64,000 bases of DNA from the NCBI GenBank assembly GCA_934045075.1, contig OW203725.1, positions 19,613,497-19,677,496 on the forward strand, in the 5' to 3' direction. The position numbers and the translations under genes were made by a program. This DNA is from Yponomeuta sedellus. Lineage: Eukaryota > Arthropoda > Insecta > Lepidoptera > Yponomeutidae. Each line of letters opens with the position of its first letter. Position 1 is the first letter of the stretch. Below, piece by piece: positions 11,579 through 23,000 of this stretch. The notes under the pieces are model-generated. The model was not told where the DNA came from and did not search any database. It saw only the letters and a list, made by a program, of their open reading frames with translations.

Positions 11579-12042
11579 TTGTATGTTTTATTATTCTTGA
11601 AAATGTTTTTGAGCATGCAACTAAACCTAATGCCATGTTAGTTATGGAGTCATGTTATTGTAAGGAATGATAGAGTTACATATTTTTGTAAAGCCTGTAT
11701 GCACGTATAATTTACTAATGTACATGTGATATAGTCTTAAAGAATGATAGACTTGTTTGATAATAATTGTTTGTTTGTACATGTACATAGATTTGTATTT
11801 TTTTGTGTGAATCGAAATACTATGGTTTTTGGTTGCATACATAGTAAATTATTGATTGTTTGATTAATCAGTTCTATGTATATAGGCATGTAACATTCTA
11901 TCTACATGTAGAGTATAGTGAACATGACATGTAGAGTATATTGTAGAGTACTTTATATAAATACGTACAATTGATTGTAGAGTCTCCTTAGGGTGTAGAG
12001 ACTGGTATTGTGTATTGCTACATTGTAAAGCATGAGGGGAAG

Positions 12043-12338
12043 TGTTAATTATGAACATTATGTGTACGCATCCTTTAAATGTACTCATACTCTATGAACG
12101 ATCATACAACAATCGGTTCTGTGCTCTGTGGTTTCTTTTTCTTCTCTGTGCCCTCTCGTCGAGTGCGGTTGCTATATTTTGCTAATACTGTATTAAATCT
12201 AATTGCATCTGTCCATTGTAAAATCCAATAGTAAGCATTAATGGTGAACATTATATTGCTGCTCATTGCCTTCACTCCGTGGTTTTATTTGTATCTTCCG
12301 ACGCAAATCCACTGCCACCCGGCCCACTCTGCTCATCA
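12043..12338 (+). mobile_element. Copia 3' LTR
   Basis: A 296-base copy of the 5' LTR, preceded by a purine tract (gaggggaag, 12034-12042) and followed by the target duplication ATAAT (12339-12343). Apparent identity of the two LTRs implies a very recent insertion. Confidence 0.93.
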
Positions 12339-12343
12339 ATAAT

Positions 12344-13125
12344 CAGATGCCAAAAGACGGCCGCCCACGCGAATTATTCCGTTTTCTAGACAAGGGGAAA
12401 GACTCATTAATTTGGACTTTGTACTAATTCCTTTATTTTCAGAGAGCAATTTATATTCAGTAGGAAATGATTGTATTTGTGCTATCTTGCACAACCTAAG
12501 AAATGCTTCATCTAATTCATCTACAGACAAAATATCACCTCGTCGTTTGTCAGTTGCACTCTTACAATTTTGGATAAACCGTAGAGTATAAGCCATTACA
12601 TGTGTAAGCTTTTTAAGACTAGAGTACCTCTCAAAATCAAACATGGACTCGACGGGAACAGTAGCAGCGTGGAGAGCCTTGACCTCAGGCAAGTCCACTT
12701 CAGACTTTACTCTTACCATGGGCGGCCACTGACCTTCATCATGTAACAAAAAAGAGGGACCCGACCACCAAAGATGGCAGTCCTTAATTAAATTGGGGTC
12801 CACACCTCGAGAGATTAAGTCTGCTGGATTCTCAGCCGTAGGCACATAGCGCCAGCAAGAGACCTTTGTTAATTCTTTTATTTCTCCTATACGATTAGCG
12901 ACGAAAGTTTTAAGCTTGCGTGAACTAGCATGAAGCCAGCTGAGAACAACTTGCGAGTCACACCAGTGAATAGTGCGATTAATTGGACAACGCAAGGAGT
13001 CTACCACTACCTAACCGATACAGGCGTGCAGCAAGATGAGCTGCACAAAGCTCAAGGCGTGGAATCGTAGTTGGCTTGATGGGGGCGACCTTTGACTTGG
13101 CACACAAAAGGCTGACAGTGCAGAG
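12344..13125 (-). pseudogene. BEL/Pao polyprotein, RNase H part
   Basis: The continuation of the Pao polyprotein on the other side of the Copia insertion. Reading leftwards it holds the RNase H region ([26 protein letters not shown], then IHWCDSQVVLSWLHAS, WRYVPTAENPADLISRG) and the linker to integrase (GGRLLASDY). Removing the Copia element and one ATAAT copy joins it to the HHLTKLVFLEEHL segment at 8061, which proves that both halves were one element. It is truncated at about 13125, upstream of RNase H, so reverse transcriptase, protease and Gag are missing. Confidence 0.85.
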
Positions 13126-13290
13126 TGCTTAGTGCGAGTTTTTTAACTACTCGATCGCGTAACGTAAACTCATATTTCTATGGCATCGAGGAAGCGCCAC
13201 CTAGCGACAAGTATGGAAATTAAAATTGCTGAGTGCGAGTTGTAATGGTTTACGTTGAGAAGTGAACAGGTGTATTGTTTTTATTACGAA
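13126..13290. repeat. Junk between Pao truncation and Penelope-like arm
   Basis: Contains the string agtgcgagtt twice (about 13130 and 13231) and gcgccacct, suggesting a small repeat. No ORF. Confidence 0.3.
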
Positions 13291-13533
13291 ACGTCGAGGT
13301 AAAATAGCAATAAATTACTAAGCGATTAAGCCCCGAAAATATTCTAATTACAGCCTCTGCTTCCTTATAGCCCTCGCCGATGGCTCGGGCTAGTAATATC
13401 GCCTCGGCTGTAATTTTCAACTTACCGCACTTATTATCATAATGTACTATTAAACTTTCGCGACTTGTACACACAGTTAGAATATTTTCGGGGCTTAATC
13501 GCTTAGTAATTTATTGCTATTTTACCTCGACGT
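13291..13533. repeat. Perfect 57-base inverted repeat around a truncated palindromic unit
   Basis: Arm 13291-13347 is the exact reverse complement of arm 13477-13533 (key string acgtcgaggtaaaatagc). The 129-base loop carries a truncated copy of the palindromic unit (13347-13452, minus orientation) described at 46727-47398. A diverged third arm is at 13771-13833. The arm sequence followed by cgtttcgacgacgttacag resembles the 3' region of Penelope-like elements. Confidence 0.7.
13347..13452 (-). repeat. Palindromic unit A (truncated)
   Basis: On the minus strand it starts with the boundary tagtacatta, then atgataataagtgcgg and the same hairpin core as units B and C (gccgaggcgatattactagc, then gagggctataagg). 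It is cut at the inner right arm (ggctgtaatt), where the Penelope-like arm begins. Confidence 0.7.
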
Positions 13534-13840
13534 TTCGACGACGTTACAGTCATCGTGGTCACGAGAAGACTGATGGTTGGCTGGCTGGCACCCGTTCGCA
13601 TCTTCGGCTGATAAGGTTTCAGACTACCCTCAATCAGCTATCACAAAGCACTATTAGGGTTGCGACATACTACACTGACAATGTCGGACGATGAGCCATG
13701 CGACTTTTTTCCAATCGAACACATCTTGATGACCGGATCCCACGTCTGCGACAGTTTGAAACCACAATCAAACGTCGAGGTAAAATAGCAATAAATTACT
13801 ACGTGATTAAGCCCCGAAAATATTCTAAATGTGGTGTCAC
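13534..13840. repeat. Penelope-like remnant
   Basis: Sequence after arm 2 (cgacgacgttacagtcatcg) and the partial arm at 13771-13833 suggest fragments of a second Penelope-like family. No protein domain is left. Confidence 0.35.
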
Positions 13841-15229
13841 AGAATTTTTTTTTAGTATTACACAGTTTTATACTTTTTCAGCATAATCAATATGTACTTC
13901 AAATGCTATTATTTACAGTTTTCCAGCTCGCTCAATACTTTAAATACTATAAGAACATAATATTGAATTAAATTTAAAGATGTGTACGGTACAGTGACGA
14001 CTTTCCAACTCAGATACATATAACTATATAATCTGTGCTCAGATAGCTACCAAAAGGTGACAAACGCTTAGGTATAAACGAATAAAACACGGGAATTCCC
14101 CGAGCGATAAAGGAGAAGAACTTTACGTCTCGACTCCCGAAGGTGACCCGAGTGCTATGCTATTAAAAAACCGATCTTCAAGTGTTTCAGGGCGATGTTC
14201 AAGTACTATACATAATATTGTTTTCAATTGTTTTGAATGAATAAATTACTTACCTAACTTTATATGATCGTTATGTTATAACCTGAATAAATAATTGTTA
14301 ACAAAATCAAACAAAAAAAATTAGTTAAAATCTATATTTACTATCTAGTATTAAGCTCGCCTTTGTACAAATTTGTTTAAGTGCAATAAAGAATTTTGAT
14401 TAATTAATTAATTCATTATATTTTTTAAGTTTGGTTTGGGTTGTTGTGCGAGGCCCCTGCAAGCGCGAGGCCCCGGGCGATTGCCCTGTTCGCCACCCCC
14501 TAAGGCCGCCACTCCGAAGTACATCTTGTAAAACATCGACAGATGTGCAACTTGGCGGCGCCGGCGCGGTCGGCTAAGCCGTGAAGCTTCGTTGCCAGAA
14601 GCTTTGAGTTATCCATTAGCCTCATGATGACTCTACGTTCCAGAGACGAGTTCGGCAAGTTGGTATTGCTTCATGAACTAAGCTACTGACAAGCCTTCCG
14701 CCAACATCAGCCGCCCTTCACAACCACGCACTCCGTACAGTTTACCAAGCGCGACATAGGTGTGTGGGGGCTTTGAATTTACTAGTTCAAATCTCATGTC
14801 CATCATTTTTAGGATTAAAAAAGTCCTCCCACGGAATAATAATATGGGGTCCATAATGGACCAACGGCCATTTGGTCGGAATTATCCCTTCTCGACCAAT
14901 GCGCCTGTAAATCAGGCTGCGACCCCATGCGCTGTGAGTGCCTACCTTGCACTCTCTGCAAAGGCGATTGTGCTGATAAAACGTAAGTTGAACGGTCATG
15001 TTTCTTTTCCTTTTTCAGTTCAATAAGCTTCAAGACAGCAGAAGATGAATAATTCAAGTGAGACTATTCAGTTTTTTTATTTAAATTCTATATGCAAGTA
15101 CTCTTACAAATTTTGTATTTTTACCCCCAAATTCATTCATTTAAAAGTTTATCCTCAATGTCCATTTAAAAAAACATTTGATTTATCCCAAATCTGTAGG
15201 CGCGACTTTCGGAATATTTAATATGATTA
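13841..15229. other. No gene recognised
   Basis: AT-rich with one GC-rich island (about 14445-14600, cgaggccccgggcgattgcc). A short frame at 14760-15026 has no recognisable domain and no supporting context. Nothing else seen. Confidence 0.4.
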
Positions 15230-15579
15230 CACGACCAAAAACTCAACGTATTCTAAACAAGAAAATGACCAATCTCGTGGCTTATATTTTTTTTTATATC
15301 ATGAACTTTAATTATGAAAAATAGGTGGAGCGGTTTATTTTATAAAAAACTTCGAAATTTTTTTTAATGAGTGGCGCCACATATGTTCCTAAGGAATGTA
15401 TGTGTTGCAGCAGCGGTTAAAATCTTTTATTTTAATCCCCACTATCACTAACCGATATGGCTGGCTTCCATCACAAAAATAAATCCCAATTCTTCAGTTA
15501 CTTTGACGCGAGGGCAATGACCCCGCTTTTCCAGTACACGTAAACCTAAATATTTCCTAAACTATTGGCATGATTTTTT

Positions 15580-17230
15580 TTATTTAATGCAGTAATACAT
15601 TTCTAACAATATGAGTTGTAAAAAACATACCCGTTCCATACAATTTTTTTGCATGATTGAGTGAAAACTGTAATTTTACAAAAAAAATATTACAAAACGT
15701 AAGATTTTTGACAGTTGTCATGGTTTTTTATTTTCTTTTAATATTTTTAAACGAACAAGGCTTCTGGGGAAGACGGCGTATTTAGGGAAATGAGAAATGA
15801 TACAGGCAGGTGGAGCTCCTGTAATGGGATGGGAGAGTCCTCGAAAATATCTACAATCTGGTCTTGCACAGAGGGTTAACACCCTGGAAAAATGCGGTGG
15901 TAATCATTCTCCACAAAAAGGGGGATAAAGCCGTGTTACAAAACTATAGACCAATCAGATTCCGAAAAAGCTTTCGACAGTGTCCAACACTGGGCTGTGT
16001 TTCATTCTCTCCATCGTTGTGGCATCGATATGTGGACATTCTCCGAGAACTTTACAGCTCCGCCACTATGCAGGTTCGATTGCATGAGGTCACGAATCCG
16101 GTGCCGATAAATCGAGGAGTACGCCAAGGTGACACTCTATCGCCCAAGCTCTTCACAAATGTCTTGGAAGACGTGATGAAAACTAGATTGGCGCAATAGA
16201 GGGGTTAACATCAATGGCATCCGGTTGTCGCATCTCAGGTTCGCTGACGACTTGATCATCGTAGCTCAAGATGTAGATGGCCAACAATGTATGCTCACAG
16301 AGTTACATGAAGCATCCATGAAGGTGGACTTGAAGATGAACATGTCCAAGACCAAAATTATGTCTCAAAACACCATAGACGTTCCCAGCATTAATGTTGC
16401 GAACTGTCCCATTGAGGTGGTAGACAAGTATATCTATCTTGGACATTGTTTATCTTTCGGGCCACAAGGTCAGGAAAAGGAGATCGCTCGTCGCGTTCAG
16501 CTTGGGTAGGCCGCATTCGGTAAGCTCGAGGATGTGCTTAAATCGAAAATCCCACAGAGCCTTAAGACCAAGGTGGTTAACCAATGTGTCCTGCCCACAC
16601 TCACGTACGGTTCCGAAACATGGACTTCGACTAAGGACGCAATGCACAAAGTCAAAGTCGCACAGAGAGCAATGGAAATAGCTATGCTAGGAATCACACT
16701 TCTGGACCGGATCCCGAATGTCGAAATCAGACGCCGAACAAAGCTGGTAGATATCGGCAAACGGAATGCGACTCTGAAGTGGAAGTGGGCGGGACACTTG
16801 GCCAGGCGGAATGATGGCAGATGGACGAAGGCAGTGACAGAGTGGCGGCCGTGGGAGGGGGAACGGTCGGTGGGCAGACCAGCAGCCAGATGGTCAGATG
16901 ACCTAAGTAAAGTGGCCGGCAAACCGTGGATGAGACTAGCGCGAGACCGTGCTGCTTGGCGTGGAAATGAAGAGGCCTATACCCAGCAGTGGGGTTTACC
17001 GGGCTGATGATGATCATGAATATTTTTAATGATACATTAGGTAATTTCCTTTCGATTAAGATATTAATCATTGCAATCGATTTATCCGTTAGCGTGTCAG
17101 AATTTTTGTTTTTCAAAGTGGCGCCCTCTTTGTTCCTAAGAAGTGAAACTTGTGCTGCTGCGGGTCAAATCGCTTATTTTTGTCCCTAATATCACTGTGC
17201 AAAACGGCTTGCTTTCATCTTAAAATGCAG
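15580..17230 (+). repeat. Unclassified interspersed repeat, copy 2, split by an RTE LINE
   Basis: 15580-15750 and 17019-17230 together reproduce the repeat at 6295-6640. The sequence at 15350-15470 resembles the 17110-17230 end (gtggcgccac, gttcctaag, gctgc), so a further partial copy lies just to the left. Confidence 0.65.
15751..17018 (+). mobile_element. RTE-clade LINE fragment with 11-base target duplication
   Basis: Flanked by the direct repeat AATATTTTTAA (15740-15750 and 17019-17029). It encodes, with frame breaks, the end of a non-LTR reverse transcriptase: LHKKGDKAVLQNYRPI, then INRGVRQGDTLSPKLF, the catalytic FADD (LRFADDLIIVAQ), SKTKIM, and the RTE C-terminal region (WKWAGHLARRNDGRW, GRPAARWSDDL). 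It ends in the tgatgatgatcat tail typical of RTE elements. It is truncated at the 5' end, and codons between RPI and the FRQCP stretch are deleted, removing the first RT motifs. In-frame stops occur near 16200 and 16508. Confidence 0.88.
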
Positions 17231-17543
17231 CTTTTTTTTCATAGCTGCTAGGACTAAAATACAACAACATGCCAATGTTAAGGGTACGAATATTCGGTTT
17301 CAGAAGCATTTACGGTAAGCGTGACTGCGACTATTTTATTACGCGAGGTGTACATACTAATCATAATACCAGTCCGATGCGACATGTAGTGCTAATATAT
17401 GGATATCGTCCTATGTGAAACCGGCCAAAGGGATGCTGGCGGAATCTGAGATTTAAAATAAAACAAGTTAATTGCGGTAAAGTACTTTTATTCAGATAAA
17501 TTAAAAAGAAAGTGTCGCAACGCCTAGTGGAAAAGGCGTTTTA

Positions 17544-17850
17544 GGGATCTCCTTGAGTTCACTAGCGCCACCAATGGAAAAAAACAGTTGACAGATATTT
17601 TTTGAAGTTTCAGAATAATCTCTCAATCATTCCACTAAGACCCTAGAAGCGCGCGGACCGGGAAGTAGATAGCCATTAAACTGTTGTTTTTGCATTCATA
17701 CCTAGTCCTAGATTAACCTTAGGTTCACGGCTATGGGTCCTAAAAATTACTAGTATTAACATGATTGAGTAATAGATCTGACACTCTTGAAAAAAGACCT
17801 GTAAAAGTCATAGTTTATTTTCATTGGTGGCGCTAGACGTTATGGAGAAC
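17544..17850. mobile_element. PIF/Harbinger-like MITE (probable)
   Basis: Starts GGGATCTCC and ends GGAGAACC, with imperfect inverted repeats that share agcgccaccaatg, and is flanked by TTA on both sides (17541-17543, 17851-17853). A three-base TTA target duplication is the PIF/Harbinger habit. No ORF. Confidence 0.45.
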
Positions 17851-20087
17851 CTTAACAATCTATTCTAGCCACTCTAAGTATCAATAACATGAAAAATCTT
17901 GATTTGTCACCTTGCTTCAAGACACTTCAGTTCTGTACAAAATCGCTAAATATTTACATATTATTGCTCAATTATCAAGTCGAATAATGTAATTCTATTT
18001 ATGTGGCTAAGGCGGCAACAAGATTTGAATGTCCAAATACAACAATAAGAGTAATACTTATACAGTATTGCACATAAATGGTGTACATAGGTACACACAC
18101 GACAGCACATTCATCTTTACACTGAAGGTCTTATTCTAAAACACGATTTCTTAAAACACTCTTCACAGTCACTTTAAATATGTGGCAAGGAGAACGCGAA
18201 CGAGAAGCGCTCGTGGTATAGTCGAACCGAGTGATTGAAATCAATTACTTAAGTTAAGCAAAACAGGCGCGGTTAGGTGCAGGATGGGTGAGCGTCCCAT
18301 GACTACCGCTAGTGGCATTTATCCGAGCGCTTTCGTGCTTTGCAAGGCACGTTAAGCCGTCGTTGCCGGATGTCATGTAATGGCAGTTGTAAAGCCATGT
18401 CAGAGACCTTATAGGCGGCTTGATAACTTCTGACAGTGAGGCCCGCCACCGTCTTACAATCCTCCACCAACCCAAACTTGGACCCCATAGTGCAGTATGG
18501 TCTAACCTTCCTGCGATGCAGGAATCAACCAACAATTTATTGCTGACTAAGTGTAGAGATCGTGAAGAGACCCATGCCCCAGCAGTGAGACATACAAAGG
18601 GTTGATACCAAAGAGAACGACGTAATCAAAGATTAGTTAAACTGCCTCTTTTAGAGGAATCGTGTTTTTATAAAATAGTAAGTATATAAGAACTCTGTGG
18701 CTTTGGTACAAAGGCCAAAATGTAAAGTTTGAGCAACTGACGTAACTATTCTTATCGCAAAGGCAAAGAGAGCATTTCAGCTTGTTAGTGTAAATATGAT
18801 GCTGCCGAGCCTTTAGGATGTTAAGTTACTAACAGAAATATAGTGAACTCTAGTCTCTACATCAGGTCTCGGAACGTAATACATGAGAAACCTGGTTTAA
18901 TTTTAATGGTGAATTACATTACATAAACAGTCTTGCTTATAAAACCACGATTCCTCTTAGTACCTACTCTTCAAATGCCATACAAGTAAGTGTTTAGCTT
19001 TGACTATTTGAACGAACTATATTTGAGGAGTCTTTTGGTGGAATCGTGTTTTTACAAAACCAATTCTCACGAAACGTTATCCATAAATTAAACGACAAAC
19101 CGATTTTGTAAAAAGGTTATTTCCGCGACGGGAATATGAATCATCGCAAAAGGTGTCAAAATACAAATTAAATTGAGTAATTAGAAACACTTCGAGACAC
19201 TACTCATAAAAATCTCGAAACAAGATTTATAAAAACACGATTCATCCAAAACTTTTGAATTCAAAAACTTAGTGCACACGATGTTCCAAATTTAATTTAC
19301 TTTATCCTCTATCGGATAAAAACGGTTTTGCACACAGGTATCGAGAGCAAAATACTCTTTTCGAGATGCGGGGATGAAAAATAATTTTCATTTTAATTTA
19401 CATTACGCGCTGCTTCGTCAAAATGGCCACATTGTCTCTCATTTGCAGAGCTTTTTGAAGGTTCTAGGTTAAATTGCCATGTCTAGAACAAGTTTTGAAA
19501 GAATATAATTGACCTTTATGGGGTATCAATTGAAAGTTCTGAAAGGGTTAGCTCCTGTGTGGTAAATTTATGGAAATTAAATAATCAGAATTCTATTCTC
19601 ACTGTAGTACTTAAAGGTAAATAGAATTATCTAAAACTAAACCAACCTAATTATACAGTTCCAGCAACCACACCATATTTATTTAACACGTTAATAAGAT
19701 TAAAAAGACAGTGCTTCGAAGTGTCTCGATTCAAAAACTCAAAAAGCTGAAGACATAATAAAATTCATCGATTGCAGTAGACAAGACCGCTCATAAACCT
19801 ACAATAGATATTTCCGTAGATTAGAATCGCACAGAACATCGGATTCTAATTCATTGGAAACTAAGAACAATTTCAAAAGCTTTGTTTCAATGTGACATGT
19901 TATACGTATGCATAAAGATAGGATGACAGTGTAGACAAAGTCTTGCGACTCTTACGAGATTGGATAACAAAGTAAAATAGTGAAACGAAACCTGAAAAGA
20001 GCTAATAAAATTTACAAGCAAAATTCTGTAAAACAGAAACCGACTCACACTTGAAATAGTACAACGAAACTCGCCACTCATTATGAA
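17851..20087. other. 3' flank of Arglu1, no gene recognised
   Basis: Intergenic. Contains an interspersed repeat at about 18360-18610 that shares the 'tgtcatgtaatggcagt' string with 24225-24245 and ends in 'ccatgccccagcagtgagac', a string common in lepidopteran repeats. Also contains several copies of the motif gaatcgtgtttttataaa in both orientations (18653-18672, 18937-18958, 19040-19058, 19222-19240). No supported ORF. Confidence 0.5.
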
Positions 20088-23000
20088 TCATGATAGTGGT
20101 TTCAGTGAGAACGACAATTTGGGTCTTGAGTTGTTCTTTCCCAATATTTTCTTTTGTTCTTCTTTCACTCGCTTTTCTTGTTCTTTTTTGAGCTTTTGCC
20201 TCTCCTCGTCCATTTTTCTCTGTTCCTCGATCATCGCTAGACGCTCTTCAGCCTGAAGTAGATAAATTAGAACAATGTTTATATGGACATGTGGACAACA
20301 GAAAAGTGTTCCGTTCGGGCTTATTTATAATAAATAACACACTTCTTTTATACACTCCAAAAATGCTTACTAAATAAAACAGTCCGTGGTGGAGATTTTA
20401 CAAGGATGATACATAACCACAGTTTAAATAAAACGCCTCCAGGAGTCAGGTCCTTGAGAAGTATGTGTAGGGTTACTTTGATTGACAGGATACGCAATAG
20501 TCTGATTAGAGAATGTTGTGGACTGAAAGAGGATGTAGTGACTAGAATTGAGAAAAAGATGTTGCTTTGGTATGTACATGTGGAGAGGATGAAGGAAGAT
20601 TGACGAATCAAATATATATTGCGAATGTGAGTGGAAGGGCTGGTAAAGGGACGTCCCAGGCGGACATACATCGACCAAATAGGGGATGTATTAGCAAAGG
20701 GGAAGATAAAAAGTACCCGGTACCGGCGTGCGTGCATGCAACGACTTATAAACGTTGATGAAGCGAAGGTGTTCTGTCAGGATCGTGGCAAGTTGCAGTC
20801 CCTGGTCTCTGCCTACCAGGCAGGTACGTTACAGACATGAAAATACACTCTGAGGCCACTTGTACATATGTACGGCGGCCCCCAGTGGGAATCGAACCCA
20901 CGACCTCTGTCTTGGTAGCAAACGCCTTAACGGCTAGACCAAAAAGGGTGGATGGATGGATGGATGGATGGATGGATGGATGGATGGATGGATGGATGGA
21001 TGGATGGATGGATGGATGGATGGATGGATGGATGGATGGATGGATGGATGGATGGATGGATGGATGGATGGATGGATGGATGGATGGATGGATGGATGGA
21101 TGGATGGATGGATGGATGGATGGATGGATGGATGGATGGATGGATGGATGGATGGATGGATGGATGGATGGATGGATGGATGGATGGATAGATAGAATAT
21201 TCTTTATTGTACACAGAAAATACAGTACAGTAACAGAAATTATATAAAAAATATAGTACAAATGGCGGCCTTATTACTAAAAGCGATTACGCTATAAGCT
21301 ACTCGAAATACTAATCCTGCGTAGACGACTGCGCAGGCTGGCACCAGCTTAAAATATTCATGATGTGCACTCACCAGTTTCTGCTGGGCCTCCTCGATTT
21401 TTTTATTATTTTCAGCCATGATTGCCTCCAGCTCTTTCCTTTTACGAGCTTCCTCCTCCTGTATGATGAGAAAAATGTATTAACATGGGATTCATAGACT
21501 GATGCTTCCAAGCAAAATTAAATTACCATCAGTGATGTTTAATAGATTGAAAATTCCTAGTTGTGAAACGATGGTTACGAACATCGATAAATTGTGTTGG
21601 TAAGTTGTTGTCACTGATGTCTGCTTTGATATTATGTTGTTTACTAGACATTGAATTCTAATTGCTTCATTCAATGCATTTTAATTACTTAAGCGGAACT
21701 TCAGCCAATAGTAAACGCAACAATTCAGCACTTTTTATGACTTGGGCTAAGTAGTAGTTGTAAATATTCACAAATAATTGGTTTTTTCATGCTTTTTTGA
21801 TATAACCAATGTCCAGTAATAACTGGATAAATTCTTCAGAGTTTGTATGAAATTAAATCTTTTACTTTTATGTATATCAGTATAAGGGCCTGTTTCACAA
21901 TCTACAAATAAAGTTCCGGATAAGCTATCCGCAACCAGGGCTGCCGTTTGTCCTAAATTTGAAGCAATAAACAAACACACGCAATGTAGGAATATCTATT
22001 TAAATTTAGAACGGCGGCCCTGGTTATCCGGAACTTTATTTGCAGATTGTGAAACAGGCCCTAAGTAGTATAACGGCAAGTGTCACGCGTTTTGTGTCGA
22101 TAAAATATATATTTTTTTGACAGTTACAGCGCTACCCCTTGCGCCACCAGTGGGAAAAATCATAACTTGTTTTATTTCAAAAAGTGAACATGATAATCTT
22201 AATAACTAAGTCCCACTTGTGTCAGCCCGGGTTAGCTCGTTTAACTCGGGTTACATAGATCATTTCGTATGCGAAATTGTCTATTTAACCGGTTAACTCG
22301 AGTTAAATGAGCTAACCGGGGCTGACGCAAGGGGCATAGGATAAATATTTTTAAAACCTAGTCTAGAACCTTGGATTTTAATCGAAAAGTGTTGGACCTA
22401 GATTCTTGTCAGTAGGTACCAAAAAGAACTATATTTATTCAGATTTATGACGTTCTGTTTTTCCAAAGACGCGTTATAAAAGAAGATTTTTTTTTCCTTT
22501 AAGTGGCGCTATTTAGCACCAGGTATCTCTCCTTGTATTGTATACTAGGAGGTGTGTACTTATGACATAAAACGCGAGACGCGCTCCGTTGTACTGCTTA
22601 TGTTATGTTTATGCAATGCATCAAACTGTGTAAAACAATGTGTAATCATCTCGCCCAAACACAACTTTAGATGTTTTCCCCAGTTGTGTAAACCAAAAAA
22701 TGTTATACAAAAATGGATTTAAACAATACCTTCAGCGGCCTCGACTGGATCCTCATGCAGCGTCTCCATAAAATTCTTACGGCATCGGGCTCTTGATCAG
22801 TCGTCTGACCTGACTTAACGACTACGTGACTGCCAAGCACAGTCAAGCGAAATATTTTAAAACGCTAGCATATTGCCTCAAACGTTAAAATAGATGAAGG
22901 CAAAGGAGATTAACAGTCTGCCTTTCAAATAAACAAATTCACATCTTTTCTTGTGTCAATAGCTCAGTGTCATCGAGTGACGCTGTCAAAAGAATTTTAC

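Noticed and set aside
20746..21261. Long open frames of repeating WMDG or IHPS residues on both strands
   Set aside because: They are translations of the (TGGA)n array, open in every frame by composition.
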